Positions 18,010 through 27,857 are shown, numbered from the stretch's first letter. The stretch is 33,557 bases of DNA from Rheinheimera sp. (GCF_030824435.1 NZ_JAVBXS010000019.1:1-33557); one strand, 5' to 3'. Notes: generated from the sequence alone by a model not told the origin. Numbers and translations are program-made.

Positions 18010-19038
18010 TTATTTTATCTTCGATAGCTCTTGTTGATAAAAATCAACCACATCCTGTACCCGAGCCTGAATATCAAAACGCTGCATAGGGTAGCTCATT
18101 TGCCCCGGCTGATCTGCTGCAAGTTTTAGCATCGCTTTGGCCAAAGCATCCACATCATCGATGGCCACTAAATCACGGCCAAATAACGGTTGCAGATATT
18201 CGGCGCCTTGTGATTTTGTTGCCAGAATCGGCAAACCCGCCTGCATCGCTTCTAAAAACACTAAACCAAAAGGCTCGTAACGGGCGCTGCTGACAAAAAC
18301 ATCAAAACTATACAACCAGTGTTGTGGTGTGCTGCTAAAACCGGCCAGCAACACTTTTTTACTGGCCAGCTGGTCACTCACCAGTTTTTTAAGCACTGGC
18401 ATAGCTTTACCATCACCCACTATCACCAGACGGGCATTAGGGATATTGGCTTTTAAAAATGCCTGCAGCAGCACCTCATGGCCTTTGGTTTGTTCCACCC
18501 GGCCAAGGGTGCCAAAAATCAGCTCGTTTTCCAGAAGGCCCAGTTGTTGGCGTAACTCTTTTTTGCTGCCAGGCGCTGTGAGTTTTGTGTTGGTCCAGTT
18601 ATCCAGCTGAATGCTGTGGTTTTTCAAGGGCTCTGGTATGGCGTCCAGCTGCCACGGCGCTATGGCAATTAAGGCATCAAGTTTGGCATGCTGCTGTTTT
18701 TTATAGCAAATATGCAAAGTGGCCACGCGAAGGCACACACCTTTTAAACCCTGTAATACCCTGCAACCGGCACTTAAATGGGCATGGGCCACATCGGGTT
18801 TTAAAGTGCGGATAAGCTTACGCGCTTGCCAGATAGCAAAAAATTTCCAGCCATCCACCACCAGAACCTGCACTTTGTCACTCAATCTGTGCCGGATGGC
18901 ATTGGCTCTTTGTTCACAACCTCTTTTGTGCAAAATCACCGTCACCTGATGTTGCTCTGCCTGGGTATTGGCAAGCTCCACCGCATAACGTTCGCTGCCG
19001 GCAAAACTGTGCGTCAGAATAATGTGAACAATTTTCAT
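18010..19038 (-). CDS. Glycosyltransferase family 4 protein
   Basis: The 342-residue protein has the two-Rossmann (GT-B) layout. The N-terminal domain opens MKIVHIILTHSFAGSERYAVEL with the acceptor-side Gly-Ser-Glu loop. The C-terminal nucleotide-sugar domain has GTLGRVEQTKGHEVLLQAF, VIVGDGKAMPVLK, and the donor-binding E255-x7-E263 motif in YEPFGLVFLEAMQAG. Such enzymes transfer a sugar from a nucleotide donor, often in lipopolysaccharide or exopolysaccharide synthesis. No polysaccharide genes are next to it, so the acceptor cannot be named. AGG lies 6 bases before the ATG. It is a single-gene unit on the opposite strand between accC and prmA. Confidence 0.88.
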   Translation of the reverse strand: MKIVHIILTHSFAGSERYAVELANTQAEQHQVTVILHKRGCEQRANAIRHRLSDKVQVLVVDGWKFFAIWQARKLIRTLKPDVAHAHLSAGCRVLQGLKGVCLRVATLHICYKKQQHAKLDALIAIAPWQLDAIPEPLKNHSIQLDNWTNTKLTAPGSKKELRQQLGLLENELIFGTLGRVEQTKGHEVLLQAFLKANIPNARLVIVGDGKAMPVLKKLVSDQLASKKVLLAGFSSTPQHWLYSFDVFVSSARYEPFGLVFLEAMQAGLPILATKSQGAEYLQPLFGRDLVAIDDVDALAKAMLKLAADQPGQMSYPMQRFDIQARVQDVVDFYQQELSKIK

Positions 19039-19332
19039 AAAAAACCTATGGTAGCCAAAACAACAATGCTCTGGCGGCAGTCTAACAAAATCTGTTGCTG
19101 ATGCCGCCAGCTCTTTGGAAAAATGGCTGAAAATCAGCAGTTTTAGTCTGGTGTTTCGTCAGCTATCCCCACCTCATCTCTGCTGCAACACTTTATTTTC
19201 CTGCGATCGCGACCTGCATTTCTTGCTTTGATAAAGGGCAAAAATAAGACAAAGGCCCGTCAAACGCTGCCTTGCGTGCAGAAAACTGCTAAACTGCCGC
19301 TCTTTTATTTTCAGCACCAAATGGAAATCACC

Positions 19333-20217
19333 ATGCCCTGGATCCAACTGCGGGTAAATACCACAGAAAAACACGCCGAAACTGTCAGCGACATGCTGAT
19401 GAGCTGGGGCGCTCAGGCCGTCAGTTTTGTTGATGCCAAAGACACGCCCATTTATGAACCTCTGCCTGGCGAAGTGATTTATTGGGCCAACACTGTGGTG
19501 GTAGGCCTGTTTGATGCTGAACATAAAATGGATAAAGTGATTAAGCAGTTAGAGCAGGCCAGCCTGTTTAAAAACGGCGTGCAATATAAACTCGAGCAGC
19601 TCGAAGACAAAGACTGGGAACGCGAATGGATGGACAACTTCCATCCGATTCAATTTGGCAAAAGGTTATGGGTGTGCCCAAGCTGGCGTGATATTCCAGA
19701 CCCAACAGCAGTGAACGTGATGCTGGACCCTGGTCTTGCTTTTGGTACCGGCACCCACCCGACCACGGCACTTTGTATGGAATGGCTGGACGCCCAGGAT
19801 TTAAGCGAAGCAACAGTAGTCGATTTTGGCTGTGGCTCCGGCATTTTAGGCATAGCGGCGCTGAAACTCGGCGCCAAAAGAGTGGTGGGTGTCGATATTG
19901 ACCCTCAGGCCATTGAAGCCAGCGGCGCCAATGCTGAGCGTAATAATGTTGCAGGTCAAATTGAACTGTATTTACCCAAAGATCAGCCAAAACTCGAAGT
20001 TGATGTGGTCGTTGCAAATATTCTGGCCGGCCCACTGGCCGAGCTGTCCGGCATTATCAGTGCTTATGTCAAACCAGGTGGTTTATTAGCGCTTTCCGGT
20101 ATTCTGGAAAGCCAGGCGCAAAGTGTCATTGACGCTTATGCCGATGAATTTGATTTTGACCCTGTGGCAGTGAAAGAAGAATGGGTGCGCTTAAGCGCAC
20201 GGAAAAAGAGCCGGTAA
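19333..20217 (+). CDS. prmA: Ribosomal protein L11 methyltransferase PrmA
   Basis: PrmA trimethylates ribosomal protein L11 using S-adenosylmethionine. The 294-residue protein (293 in E. coli) has an N-terminal L11-recognition domain ([16 protein letters not shown] to about residue 60), the linker block [17 protein letters not shown], and a Rossmann methyltransferase domain. That domain has DFGCGSG at 164-170, [12 protein letters not shown] for the SAM ribose, and the NILAGPL motif. I chose the ATG at 19333, the exact N-terminus of homologues; in-frame starts at 19228 and 19321 add unrelated residues. It is separated from dusB by 450 bp and has its own terminator, so it is not obviously in the dusB-fis transcript. 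Confidence 0.96.
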   Translation: MPWIQLRVNTTEKHAETVSDMLMSWGAQAVSFVDAKDTPIYEPLPGEVIYWANTVVVGLFDAEHKMDKVIKQLEQASLFKNGVQYKLEQLEDKDWEREWMDNFHPIQFGKRLWVCPSWRDIPDPTAVNVMLDPGLAFGTGTHPTTALCMEWLDAQDLSEATVVDFGCGSGILGIAALKLGAKRVVGVDIDPQAIEASGANAERNNVAGQIELYLPKDQPKLEVDVVVANILAGPLAELSGIISAYVKPGGLLALSGILESQAQSVIDAYADEFDFDPVAVKEEWVRLSARKKSR

Positions 20218-20293
20218 AAAAGCTGAACGCCATTTCGCCATAACAAACAGCCTGCTACAGCAGTCGCTCGTGCTGCAATTCAGGTTGAAGATC

Positions 20294-20331
20294 AAGCGCC
20301 TTATCAGTTCTAAAGATTTGGCGCTTTTTTT
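20294..20331 (+). terminator. Probable terminator of prmA
   Basis: AAGCGCC (20294-20300) pairs with GGCGCTT (20320-20326) and leads into a seven-T run. The 19-base loop is long, so the hairpin is weaker than the others in this window. Confidence 0.6.
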
Positions 20332-20603
20332 CAGGTGCTTTTTGTTGTTTTGCGTCAAAACAACAGCCTGGTAACAACTTTTGCTCTGTGCATCACCACA
20401 TCCAGCTGACAGGCAAGCACAGCAGAGCTCCATCACAAAACCCAAAAGCACTGCTGCAAAAACCAACAGCAATGCAATTATCTGATTTTATTAACCGCTA
20501 TTTATCTGGCCTGCATAATTTGTTGAGTCTAATTTTCAGCCGTTTAGCGATTGTCAACCCACCAAAGGCCAATAAATTTGCACTTTTGTTTAAATAATAG
20601 CCT
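20332..20603. other. Upstream region of dusB-fis, no gene
   Basis: No credible gene lies between prmA and dusB. A perfect 10-bp hairpin with loop CGT is at 20343-20365 (TGTTGTTTTG/CAAAACAACA) but has no T-tract. The final part, from about 20530, is AT-rich and could provide an UP element or Fis-binding sites for the dusB-fis promoter. An open frame on the minus strand at 20191-20472 has no ribosome-binding site and cysteine-rich, non-protein-like content. Confidence 0.6.
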
Positions 20604-20631
20604 TTGCTTTGTGTGCAAAAATCCGTAAACT
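20604..20631 (+). promoter_or_regulatory. Promoter of dusB-fis with GC-rich discriminator
   Basis: TTGCTT (20604-20609) and TAAACT (20626-20631) are spaced by 16 bp and followed by TGGCGCCCC. A GC-rich start region is the hallmark of stringently controlled promoters, as known for E. coli dusB-fis. The nascent RNA could fold CCCC-TTC-GGGG at 20637-20647. Confidence 0.6.
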
Positions 20632-20667
20632 TGGCGCCCCTTCGGGGTAGAGCCTAGGGATATAGCG

Positions 20668-21663
20668 GTGCGCATCGGTCCATACCAATTATCGAACAAT
20701 GTAATTTGTGCTCCGATGGCCGGAGTCACTGATTACACTTTTCGTGAGCTTTGCCGTCGTTTTGGTGCAGGTTTAGCTGTGTCAGAAATGATGTCGAGCA
20801 ATCCTTTGGTGTGGCAGAGCGAAAAGTCGCTAAATCGGATGACACATGGTGACGAGTCTGGCCTGAGGTCAGTACAAATTGCCGGTAGTGATCCGGATCA
20901 GATGGCCCAAGCTGCGGTGTTTAATGTTGAACACGGCGCCCAAATCATCGACATCAATATGGGATGTCCGGCGAAAAAAGTGAACAAAAAGCTGGCGGGT
21001 TCGGCACTGTTACAGTACCCGGATCTTGTTGAAAAAATTGTTCAGGCCGTGGTCAAGGCTGTATCAGTTCCGGTGACGTTGAAAATCAGAACGGGCTGGG
21101 ACACCGAAAACCGCAATGGCGTGCAAATCGCACGGATAGCGGAAGATAACGGCATTCAATGTCTGGCGGTTCATGGCCGAACCAAAGCCTGTATGTATAA
21201 AGGAGAAGCGGAGTACGACACCATCCGTGTTATCAAACAGGCAGTGTCGATCCCGGTGATCGCCAACGGTGACATCACATCACCGCAAAAAGCCAGGTTT
21301 GTGCTGGATTACACCGGTGCTGACGCCATCATGATTGGGCGGGCAGCACAGGGCCGGCCCTGGATTTTTCGGGAAGTGGTTCATTACCTGACCACAGGGG
21401 AATTGTTGGCAGCGCCCGACTTGCAGCAAGTCAGGGATATTATGCTGGAACACGTTCAAGGCTTACACCAGCTGTATGGTGAAGTGCTTGGTCCACGTAT
21501 CGCCCGCAAACATGTGGGATGGTATCTGGCCGAACATGATGCCGAAGGCGCGTTTCGCAGTGAATTTAACGGCATTGAGCAGCAACAACCGCAGCTTGAT
21601 GCTCTGTGGACCTATTTCGAACAACTAGCAGCAACTAACGTAAAGAGACCTGGTAATGTTTAA
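20668..21663 (+). CDS. dusB: tRNA-dihydrouridine synthase B
   Basis: DusB is a flavin enzyme that reduces specific uridines in the tRNA D-loop to dihydrouridine. The 331-residue protein has the FMN-binding TIM-barrel start ([15 protein letters not shown]) and the catalytic C100 in [10 protein letters not shown]. It also has [20 protein letters not shown], and the phosphate-binding [11 protein letters not shown] segment, then a helical C-terminal domain. The start is GTG, with AGGGA 7 bases upstream. It overlaps fis by 8 bp, the classic dusB-fis operon, where dusB translation is needed for proper fis expression in E. coli. Confidence 0.97.
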   Translation: MRIGPYQLSNNVICAPMAGVTDYTFRELCRRFGAGLAVSEMMSSNPLVWQSEKSLNRMTHGDESGLRSVQIAGSDPDQMAQAAVFNVEHGAQIIDINMGCPAKKVNKKLAGSALLQYPDLVEKIVQAVVKAVSVPVTLKIRTGWDTENRNGVQIARIAEDNGIQCLAVHGRTKACMYKGEAEYDTIRVIKQAVSIPVIANGDITSPQKARFVLDYTGADAIMIGRAAQGRPWIFREVVHYLTTGELLAAPDLQQVRDIMLEHVQGLHQLYGEVLGPRIARKHVGWYLAEHDAEGAFRSEFNGIEQQQPQLDALWTYFEQLAATNVKRPGNV

Positions 21664-21946
21664 TCAAAACGTGACTTCGCCATTTATCACCAACGCCCAT
21701 GTACAGACTCAGGAAAAACCGCAGCCTTTAAGTAATGCGGTACAAAAAGCGGTGGCGAACTACCTGCAACAGTTAAACGGTCAGGACGTCAACGACCTGT
21801 ACGAACTGGTGTTGTCAGAGCTGGAAAAACCGTTACTGGAAGAAGTAATGAAATATACCCGCGGTAATCAGACCCGCGCCGCCAATCTGATGGGCATCAA
21901 CCGCGGCACGCTGCGCAAGAAGCTGAAACAATACGGCATGAGTTAA
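21656..21946 (+). CDS. fis: DNA-binding protein Fis
   Basis: Fis is a nucleoid protein and growth-phase regulator that bends DNA and activates rRNA and tRNA promoters. The 96-residue protein ends in an almost invariant block ([18 protein letters not shown], then [18 protein letters not shown] and [10 protein letters not shown]). The helix-turn-helix lies at about 72-93. The N-terminal 25 residues, including the beta-hairpin arms used for Hin/Gin activation, are more divergent. It overlaps the dusB 3' end by 8 bp, implying translational coupling, and is followed by a UUCG-loop terminator. Confidence 0.98.
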   Translation: MFNQNVTSPFITNAHVQTQEKPQPLSNAVQKAVANYLQQLNGQDVNDLYELVLSELEKPLLEEVMKYTRGNQTRAANLMGINRGTLRKKLKQYGMS

Positions 21947-21972
21947 TGCCCCCGCGGGAGGAGTCCCGCCAG

Positions 21973-21995
21973 AAAGCACCTTCGGGTGCTTTTTT
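21973..21995 (+). terminator. Terminator of dusB-fis
   Basis: AAAGCACC and GGTGCTTT form an 8-bp stem closed by the very stable TTCG tetraloop, with a T-tract. A second hairpin (GCGGGA/TCCCGC, 21954-21969) lies just upstream. An outer pairing, CGCCAGAAA (21967-21975) with TTTCTGGCG (21997-22005), could compete with it. Confidence 0.88.
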
Positions 21996-22175
21996 GTTTC
22001 TGGCGCCCGGCAAATTGCTGCACCGGCCCCACAAACAAGGTTCTGCCGCTATGGCCCGATTTTCCGGTTATGCTTATCGCCGATAAACACTCCGGACATC
22101 AGCACCAGCAGAACAGCTCTCAGAGCAGAATTTATTTATCCCTTGTTTAGCGAAGATACTAAAGAGAGAACCGAT

Positions 22176-23762
22176 ATGACCTCAGCTCGTCCAATCCGTC
22201 GTGCACTTTTGAGTGTTTCTGACAAAACTGGCATTGTTGAATTTGCCCGCGCTTTAGCGGCGCAAGGTGTGGAACTGTTATCTACCGGTGGTACTGCCAA
22301 ATTACTGGCCGAACAAAACATTCCTGTAATTGAAGTCTCTGACTACACAGGTCATCCGGAAATTATGGATGGCCGTGTCAAAACCCTGCACCCTAAAGTG
22401 CATGGCGGTATCTTAGCGCGCCGTGGCCAGGACGAAGCTGTGATGGCGGCCAACAACATCAACGCCATTGATCTGGTGGTGGTGAATCTGTATCCCTTTG
22501 CCAGCACTGTTGCCAAAGCCGGTTGTACGCTCGAAGACGCGGTGGAAAATATTGATATCGGCGGCCCGACTATGGTGCGTGCTGCAGCCAAAAACCACGC
22601 TGATGTGACTATTGTGGTGAACGCTGCTGATTACGACAAAGTACTGGCTGAAATGGCCGCCAATAATGGTGCCACCACACACGCCACCCGTTTTAGTTTA
22701 GCGATCAGCGCTTTTGAACACACAGCCCAATACGACGGCATGATTGCCAACTATTTTGGCGCCATGCTGCCTGCTTATGACACGGTAGACGCTCAACCAA
22801 GCAAATTCCCGCGCACTTTTAATAGCCAGTTTGTAAAAAAACAGGATTTACGTTACGGCGAAAACAGCCATCAGGCAGCGGCTTTTTATGTTGAAGAAAA
22901 CATTCAGGAAGCTTCAGTGGCAAGCGCCACCCAGCTACAAGGCAAAGAGCTGTCGTACAACAATATTGCTGACACTGACGCTGCACTGGAGTGTGTCAAA
23001 GAATTCTTAGAGCCTGCCTGTGTGATCGTCAAACACGCCAACCCTTGTGGTGTGGCTATTGGCAACGACATCCTTAGCGCTTACAACCGCGCTTATCAGA
23101 CAGATCCAACGTCGGCCTTTGGCGGCATTATTGCTTTTAACCGCGAGTTAGATGCAGTCACAGCTGAAGCTATTGTCAGCCGTCAGTTTGTTGAAGTGAT
23201 TATTGCGCCAACTGCAACCAATGAAGCTGCTGAAATCATTGCGAAAAAACCCAATGTACGTTTATTGGTGTGTGGTGACTGGTCTGCTAAAACCACAGGT
23301 TTTGATATTAAACGTGTCAACGGTGGTGTGCTGGTACAAGACCGCGACCAAAAAATGGTGACTCTGGATGACTTAAAAGTAGTGTCCAAACGTCAGCCAA
23401 CAGCAGATGAACTGCGTGATTTGTTGTTCTGCTGGAAGGTAGCCAAGTACGTCAAATCCAACGCTATTGTGTATGCCAAAGACTCAATGACCATTGGCGT
23501 TGGCGCAGGCCAGATGAGCCGTGTGTACAGCGCAAAAATTGCAGGCATTAAAGCTGCCGACGAAAACCTGGAAGTGAAAGGCTCTGTGATGGCTTCTGAT
23601 GCGTTTTTCCCGTTCCGCGATGGCATCGACGCTGCTGCTGCTGCCGGCATTAAAGCCGTCATTCAGCCAGGTGGCTCTATGCGTGACGCTGAAGTGATTG
23701 CCGCAGCAGATGAGCATGATATTGCCATGGTGTTTACCGGCGTACGTCATTTCCGTCATTAA
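22176..23762 (+). CDS. purH: Bifunctional AICAR transformylase / IMP cyclohydrolase
   Basis: PurH performs the last two steps of purine synthesis, AICAR to FAICAR to IMP. The 528-residue protein (529 in E. coli) has an N-terminal MGS-like cyclohydrolase domain ([42 protein letters not shown]). The C-terminal transformylase domain has the catalytic K286-H287 in KHANPCG. I chose the ATG at 22176, which gives the family-typical N-terminus and has GAGAG upstream; a start at 22143 would add 11 residues. A strong terminator follows directly, so purD, its usual downstream partner in enterobacteria, is not cotranscribed here. I saw no clear PurR box upstream. Confidence 0.98.
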   Translation: MTSARPIRRALLSVSDKTGIVEFARALAAQGVELLSTGGTAKLLAEQNIPVIEVSDYTGHPEIMDGRVKTLHPKVHGGILARRGQDEAVMAANNINAIDLVVVNLYPFASTVAKAGCTLEDAVENIDIGGPTMVRAAAKNHADVTIVVNAADYDKVLAEMAANNGATTHATRFSLAISAFEHTAQYDGMIANYFGAMLPAYDTVDAQPSKFPRTFNSQFVKKQDLRYGENSHQAAAFYVEENIQEASVASATQLQGKELSYNNIADTDAALECVKEFLEPACVIVKHANPCGVAIGNDILSAYNRAYQTDPTSAFGGIIAFNRELDAVTAEAIVSRQFVEVIIAPTATNEAAEIIAKKPNVRLLVCGDWSAKTTGFDIKRVNGGVLVQDRDQKMVTLDDLKVVSKRQPTADELRDLLFCWKVAKYVKSNAIVYAKDSMTIGVGAGQMSRVYSAKIAGIKAADENLEVKGSVMASDAFFPFRDGIDAAAAAGIKAVIQPGGSMRDAEVIAAADEHDIAMVFTGVRHFRH

Positions 23763-23780
23763 TTGCTGAATGACTGATAC

Positions 23781-23808
23781 AACGGCAGCTTAAGCTGCCG
23801 TTTTTTTT
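23781..23808 (+). terminator. Rho-independent terminator of purH
   Basis: The arms AACGGCAGCTT and AAGCTGCCGTT form a perfect palindrome followed by eight T (partly shared with the arm). It begins 18 bp after the purH stop. Confidence 0.92.
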
Positions 23809-23961
23809 GGTTTGCTGTTTTTTGGTTTATTCCATGCTGCAGATAAAGTTCAGTGTTTTTCTGCCTGGCAAACACCGGCCAAACCTTGTCTTTTAAAGAG
23901 TGACACAGCGCTGTTATGCTGGGTTTAGTCATTTTTAACATCGCATATTGAGACTATAAAG

Positions 23962-24291
23962 ATGCAACACCCTACATTACAGCCAGAATTCCCACTGTTA
24001 TTAAGTTATCAGGGGCAGAATGAAGCCGAACTGATTATGGATAAACAGATGCTGGAACAACTGCTGCAACAACCACTACATCTGCTGCCTGATGGCGACC
24101 GTTTGATTGATAGTCTGGGCAGGGTGTACCGGCTGGATGCGAACCATCAACTTTACGCAACAACAGAGCAGCTTGATTTAGCAGAGGTTATCAGTTTGAT
24201 CCAACAACATTTTTTTGCTTTGGCACAAAGTTGTGTTGTAAAAATACAAACTCCGGATATTCGCTCAGCCTTGTTATTGCTGGCTGAATAG
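23962..24291 (+). CDS. DUF4144-like small protein
   Basis: The 109-residue protein has no signal peptide or membrane segment and is probably cytoplasmic. The pattern of an early PLLLSYQGQNEAELIMD strand pair, then GDRLIDSLGRVYRLDA, then a helical C-terminus, resembles DUF4144, a family of unknown function in Vibrio and Shewanella relatives. I am moderately sure of this. No good ribosome-binding site is visible before the ATG (only TATAAAG directly adjacent). It is followed after 69 bp by a small membrane-protein gene on the same strand, which may be in the same transcript. Confidence 0.6.
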   Translation: MQHPTLQPEFPLLLSYQGQNEAELIMDKQMLEQLLQQPLHLLPDGDRLIDSLGRVYRLDANHQLYATTEQLDLAEVISLIQQHFFALAQSCVVKIQTPDIRSALLLLAE

Positions 24292-24360
24292 TGCTGTCCC
24301 GAACAAACAAGTTTTACCGCCAGGTGGCAACAAGCCGGGCTATATGAACAAGGGAACATC

Positions 24361-24792
24361 ATGAAACAAAAGTTATGGTATCTGCTCAGTGTACTTGGCC
24401 TTACAACTTTTTATCAGTTGCTGCTGATGTTCACTGTTGGTTATACCGTTGCCGCCAAAAGACCAGACTGGTGGCCTGTGGGTATTTTTACGTCAACGGA
24501 CGGTTTATTAGCCTGGATGCACCTGACCCAGGGTTTTGGCGTGTTATTGGCTGCTCTGGTTGTTGCCTGGCTTATCCAACGTTTTTTTCGCGCTCAATGG
24601 CTGAGTTTAAGTTTTGGCGCCACTTTGCTGCCGCTGCTTTTTATGGCCTCACCTTTTTGGCAGGGTCAAATGTTGCGATCAGATCTCTGGTGGTCCGGCA
24701 TGCTGGATACAGCTAAGTTTTTGTTGTTGCCGCCTTTTTGCTGCTGGGTCATCGTCAAATACCAGCAGCTTTATTCTGACAACAACAGCTGA
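24361..24792 (+). CDS. Hypothetical small membrane protein
   Basis: I do not recognise a family. The 143-residue protein has four likely membrane helices (about residues 5-30, 48-72, 80-98 and 112-132) separated by short polar loops. It is rich in tryptophan and leucine, with RPDWWPVG after the first helix. AGGGAA precedes the ATG. It converges with cvrA, 25 bp away, with no visible terminator between them. Confidence 0.7.
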   Translation: MKQKLWYLLSVLGLTTFYQLLLMFTVGYTVAAKRPDWWPVGIFTSTDGLLAWMHLTQGFGVLLAALVVAWLIQRFFRAQWLSLSFGATLLPLLFMASPFWQGQMLRSDLWWSGMLDTAKFLLLPPFCCWVIVKYQQLYSDNNS

Positions 24793-24817
24793 TAACGCCG
24801 TTTTTCACAACAGAGTC

Positions 24818-26566
24818 TCAGGCGACTGAAACCAATTCAGGCTCTGTCGCTTCAGCCAAAGCTTTAACGCCAATACGGCTGATTGTTGCGCCCTGCAGTT
24901 CAGCCACTGTCCATATCATGCCAGACCATGTCACTGTATCGCCCACCACCAACTTGCCACCATGCTTGCGGGCGATAAATTCATTCAGCAGTACAGCGTC
25001 GCCACACTCGCTTAAATCCAGACTATAAAACATGGCTAAATCGTCCAGTTTGGCCGAGCCATCCAGCATAAAGTCACCAAAAAACTCAAAATCAAAATTA
25101 CGTTGTGGCGTTTCACTAAACATACGGCCAAGCACAGCTAAATCGGCATCGTGGCCGATAATACAAAGCACATCACCGGCCATCAGTTTTGAGCTACCGG
25201 ACGGGTGCAGCAGCACATTGTCACGAAATAACGCCACAATACGGGTATTGTCCGGCATATTTAAACTGCGAAGTTCACTGCCAATACACCATTTGTCGGA
25301 TTTGAGTTTATAAACAAATAACTCCCACTGACTGGCCAGCGCAATTTCAATACCGGCTCTGGAGATAGGCGTTGGCATGGCAGGCACCACCACTTTGGCT
25401 TTGCGTGCGGCAAAACCCAGTGTGGTGCCCTGCAATATCAAAGACACCAACACAATAAAAAACGCCACATTAAAAAACAGCTGGGCATTGGGTAAACCTG
25501 CCATCAGCGGAAATACTGCCAAAATCACCGGCACTGCGCCTCTAAGGCCAACCCAGGAAATAAAACTACGTTCTTTCAAGCTAAAACCGCGAAACGGCAA
25601 CAAACCAATAAACACCGAGAGCGGTCTGGCGAATAAAATCATCCATAACGACAACAACAAAGCAGGCACTGCTATAGGCAATAATTCACTGGGCGTCAGC
25701 AATAAACCCAGCACCAGGAACATGCCAATCTGACTGAGCCAGGCCAGGCCATCAAACATATGCAAAATACCGTGTCTGTTACGGATAGGCTGATTGCCAA
25801 GCACTAAACCACAGACATACACAGTGAGAATACCGCTGCCGCCAACAGCACTGGAAAAGGCATACAACATAATACCGCCGCTGACGGCCAAAAGCGGATA
25901 CAAACCATCGGCAATATGAATACGGTTAATCAGTTTTAATAACAACCAGCCACCGGCAAGGCCAAGCAGAATGCCAATACCAAACTGCTGCACCAGACTG
26001 ACCAGCACTGTCCACTCAAAAGCAGTTTGGCCACTGGCCAACATGGCAATTAAAGTGACAGTTAAAAACATCGCCATCGGGTCGTTACTGCCCGACTCTA
26101 TTTCAAGGGTTGCGCCAACCCTTTCGTTTAAACCTTTACCGTTCAGAAGGTTAAATACCACAGCAGCGTCGGTAGAGCCGACAATAGCGCCTATTAACAG
26201 GCCTTCCAGCAGCTCCAGGTTAAACAGCCAGGCCGCAACAACACCGGTTAAACCTGCGGTGATCACCACACCAACGGTCGCCAGTGACAACGAAGGCCAA
26301 AGCGCTACCCGAAAACTTCGGGCATTGGTGCGCATACCACCGTCGAGCAAAATCACCGCCAGCGCTAAGTTGCTGACCATATAAGCCAGGCTGTAATCAT
26401 CAAACTTAATGCCACCAGGGCCGTCCACCCCGGCTATCATGCCAACCGACAGGAATATCACCAGAATGGGCACACCAATTTTGTTCGCCACTGAGCTCAC
26501 CATAATGCTGGCAGCCACCAGAATGGCACCAATCAGCAATAAGTGATTTATCGTTGCTGCATCCAA
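24818..26566 (-). CDS. cvrA: Potassium/proton antiporter CvrA (NhaP2 family)
   Basis: CvrA (NhaP2) is an inner-membrane cation/proton antiporter of the CPA1 type; Vibrio and E. coli members export potassium and help in volume regulation. The 582-residue protein (578 in E. coli) has about twelve membrane helices to residue 390. These include [26 protein letters not shown] and the ion-binding [10 protein letters not shown] cytoplasmic TrkA-C/RCK_C domain (about 400-480) and a CorC/HlyC-like end follow. The start is TTG at 26566, supported by GGAGG six bases upstream and by agreement with homologues (MDA-TI). Confidence 0.94.
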   Translation of the reverse strand: MDAATINHLLLIGAILVAASIMVSSVANKIGVPILVIFLSVGMIAGVDGPGGIKFDDYSLAYMVSNLALAVILLDGGMRTNARSFRVALWPSLSLATVGVVITAGLTGVVAAWLFNLELLEGLLIGAIVGSTDAAVVFNLLNGKGLNERVGATLEIESGSNDPMAMFLTVTLIAMLASGQTAFEWTVLVSLVQQFGIGILLGLAGGWLLLKLINRIHIADGLYPLLAVSGGIMLYAFSSAVGGSGILTVYVCGLVLGNQPIRNRHGILHMFDGLAWLSQIGMFLVLGLLLTPSELLPIAVPALLLSLWMILFARPLSVFIGLLPFRGFSLKERSFISWVGLRGAVPVILAVFPLMAGLPNAQLFFNVAFFIVLVSLILQGTTLGFAARKAKVVVPAMPTPISRAGIEIALASQWELFVYKLKSDKWCIGSELRSLNMPDNTRIVALFRDNVLLHPSGSSKLMAGDVLCIIGHDADLAVLGRMFSETPQRNFDFEFFGDFMLDGSAKLDDLAMFYSLDLSECGDAVLLNEFIARKHGGKLVVGDTVTWSGMIWTVAELQGATISRIGVKALAEATEPELVSVA

Positions 26567-27041
26567 AATTGACCTCCGACAGCCTGACCTTAAACCTCAC
26601 CTTTAGCATTAAAATAGTGACGAACGAACTCAAACTCAATCTAAAACATTAAAAACCACAAATTTCATAAATATCTTAATTAAAAACAAATACATATGTA
26701 TCTATTAAAAACCATATAACCTAAAAAAAAAGCAAGGCTAATGCACTTAACTGAGTCACAGCAGCAGTTAACATCAGATTTAAGGCAGATTATGCGATTT
26801 ATCTATTTAATCGCAGCTGAACAACTTATAGAGCATGTCTGAGCCAGACAAAAGCAGAGCCACACAAGGCAACAATCATTCTGATACCAAGTTGTTCATC
26901 AGTTTTGTGCCTTTGGCCGTTTTTTTTCTGACAGCAGCTTTTGTAACGCCGTCAGCGGCGAAATTCAGCTGTACTTTTATCTGACAGCCGATATAATACG
27001 CGCCGCTCTTTTGACTGTTCTTTATACAATAAGGTAATCCT
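26567..27041. other. Divergent regulatory region between cvrA and suhB
   Basis: No gene is credible here. The cvrA-proximal part (about 26640-26730) is very AT-rich and contains a 12-bp palindrome, ATACATATGTAT, at 26690-26701. A dyad, TGCGATT-N9-AATCGCA, lies at 26793-26815. A T-run follows GGCCG near 26920. The suhB promoter is at the right end. Confidence 0.6.
26992..26997 (+). promoter_or_regulatory. Promoter -10 of suhB with GC-rich discriminator
   Basis: A perfect TATAAT is followed by ACGCGCCGC. The -35 region is poor (TGTACT at 16 bp spacing). The layout suggests growth-rate or stringent control of suhB. Confidence 0.55.
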
Positions 27042-27845
27042 ATGCACCCGATGTTAAACATCGCTGTTCGTGCTGCGCGTAGCGCAGGCAATATTATCGC
27101 CCGGGCCTGTGGCCAACTGGACATGGTTCAGACCACTCAAAAAGGTACCAATGACTTTGTTACCAACGTTGATAAAGAAGCCGAACAGGCCATAGTGCAG
27201 ATTTTGCGTAAATCCTACCCTGACCACGACATCGTCGCGGAAGAAGGTGGTGAATACAGCAACAATAATAGTGATTACCAGTGGATCATCGACCCGCTCG
27301 ATGGTACTGCTAACTTTATCAAAGGTATTCCTCATTTTGCCGTTTCCATTGCTTTGCGTTATCGCGGCAAGCTGGATCAGGCCGTTATTTTCGACCCGCT
27401 GCGTGGTGAAGTATTTACCGCCAGCCGTGGTGCCGGTGCTCAGCTCAATGGTCGTCGTATCCGTGTCAGCAATGCAACTGACTTAAGCGGTACTATTCTG
27501 GCAACAGGCTTTCCGTTTAAACATAAACACCATTTAGACGCTTACACTGAAACCTTTAAAACCTTTTTTACCACTGCTGCTGATGTACGCCGTACCGGCT
27601 CTGCCGCTTTAGATCTGGCTTATGTTGCAGCCGGCCGTTTAGATGGTTTTTGGGAAATTGGCTTAAAACCATGGGACACAGCAGCAGGCGAATTGTTAGT
27701 GCGTGAAGCCGGTGGTTTGGTCAGCGATTTTGTTGGTGGTAACAACCAGATGAAGAGCGGCAATATTGTGGCAGGTAACCCTAAGGTACTGGCCGCTATG
27801 CTTAAAGGCATGCGCCCGCATCTGACGGATTCTTTAATGAAATAA
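27042..27845 (+). CDS. suhB: Inositol-phosphate phosphatase / Nus factor SuhB
   Basis: SuhB hydrolyses inositol monophosphate in vitro. In E. coli its main role is in the rRNA antitermination complex with NusA. The 267-residue protein has the magnesium ligands E67 (AEEGGE), D84 and D87 (DPLDGTANF), and the C-terminal WDTAAG with the last Asp. The N-terminus starts MHPMLNIAVRAARSAGNI, exactly as in the family. Its promoter has a GC-rich discriminator, fitting a link to rRNA synthesis. It is monocistronic, with a terminator 12 bp after the stop. In Vibrio and Shewanella relatives suhB is also near secDF. Confidence 0.97.
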   Translation: MHPMLNIAVRAARSAGNIIARACGQLDMVQTTQKGTNDFVTNVDKEAEQAIVQILRKSYPDHDIVAEEGGEYSNNNSDYQWIIDPLDGTANFIKGIPHFAVSIALRYRGKLDQAVIFDPLRGEVFTASRGAGAQLNGRRIRVSNATDLSGTILATGFPFKHKHHLDAYTETFKTFFTTAADVRRTGSAALDLAYVAAGRLDGFWEIGLKPWDTAAGELLVREAGGLVSDFVGGNNQMKSGNIVAGNPKVLAAMLKGMRPHLTDSLMK

Positions 27846-27857
27846 CAGTCTGATTTA

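Noticed and set aside
20343-20365. Perfect hairpin in the prmA-dusB spacer as a terminator or small RNA
   Set aside because: There is no T-tract in either direction and no promoter nearby, so it stays an isolated dyad.
20191-20472. Minus-strand frame of 93 codons after prmA
   Set aside because: It overlaps the prmA 3' end and terminator, is cysteine-rich without pattern and lacks a ribosome-binding site.
25971-26384. Plus-strand frame of 137 codons opposite cvrA
   Set aside because: It is a shadow of the antiporter gene, with Thr/Ser/Ala-rich composition and no start signals.
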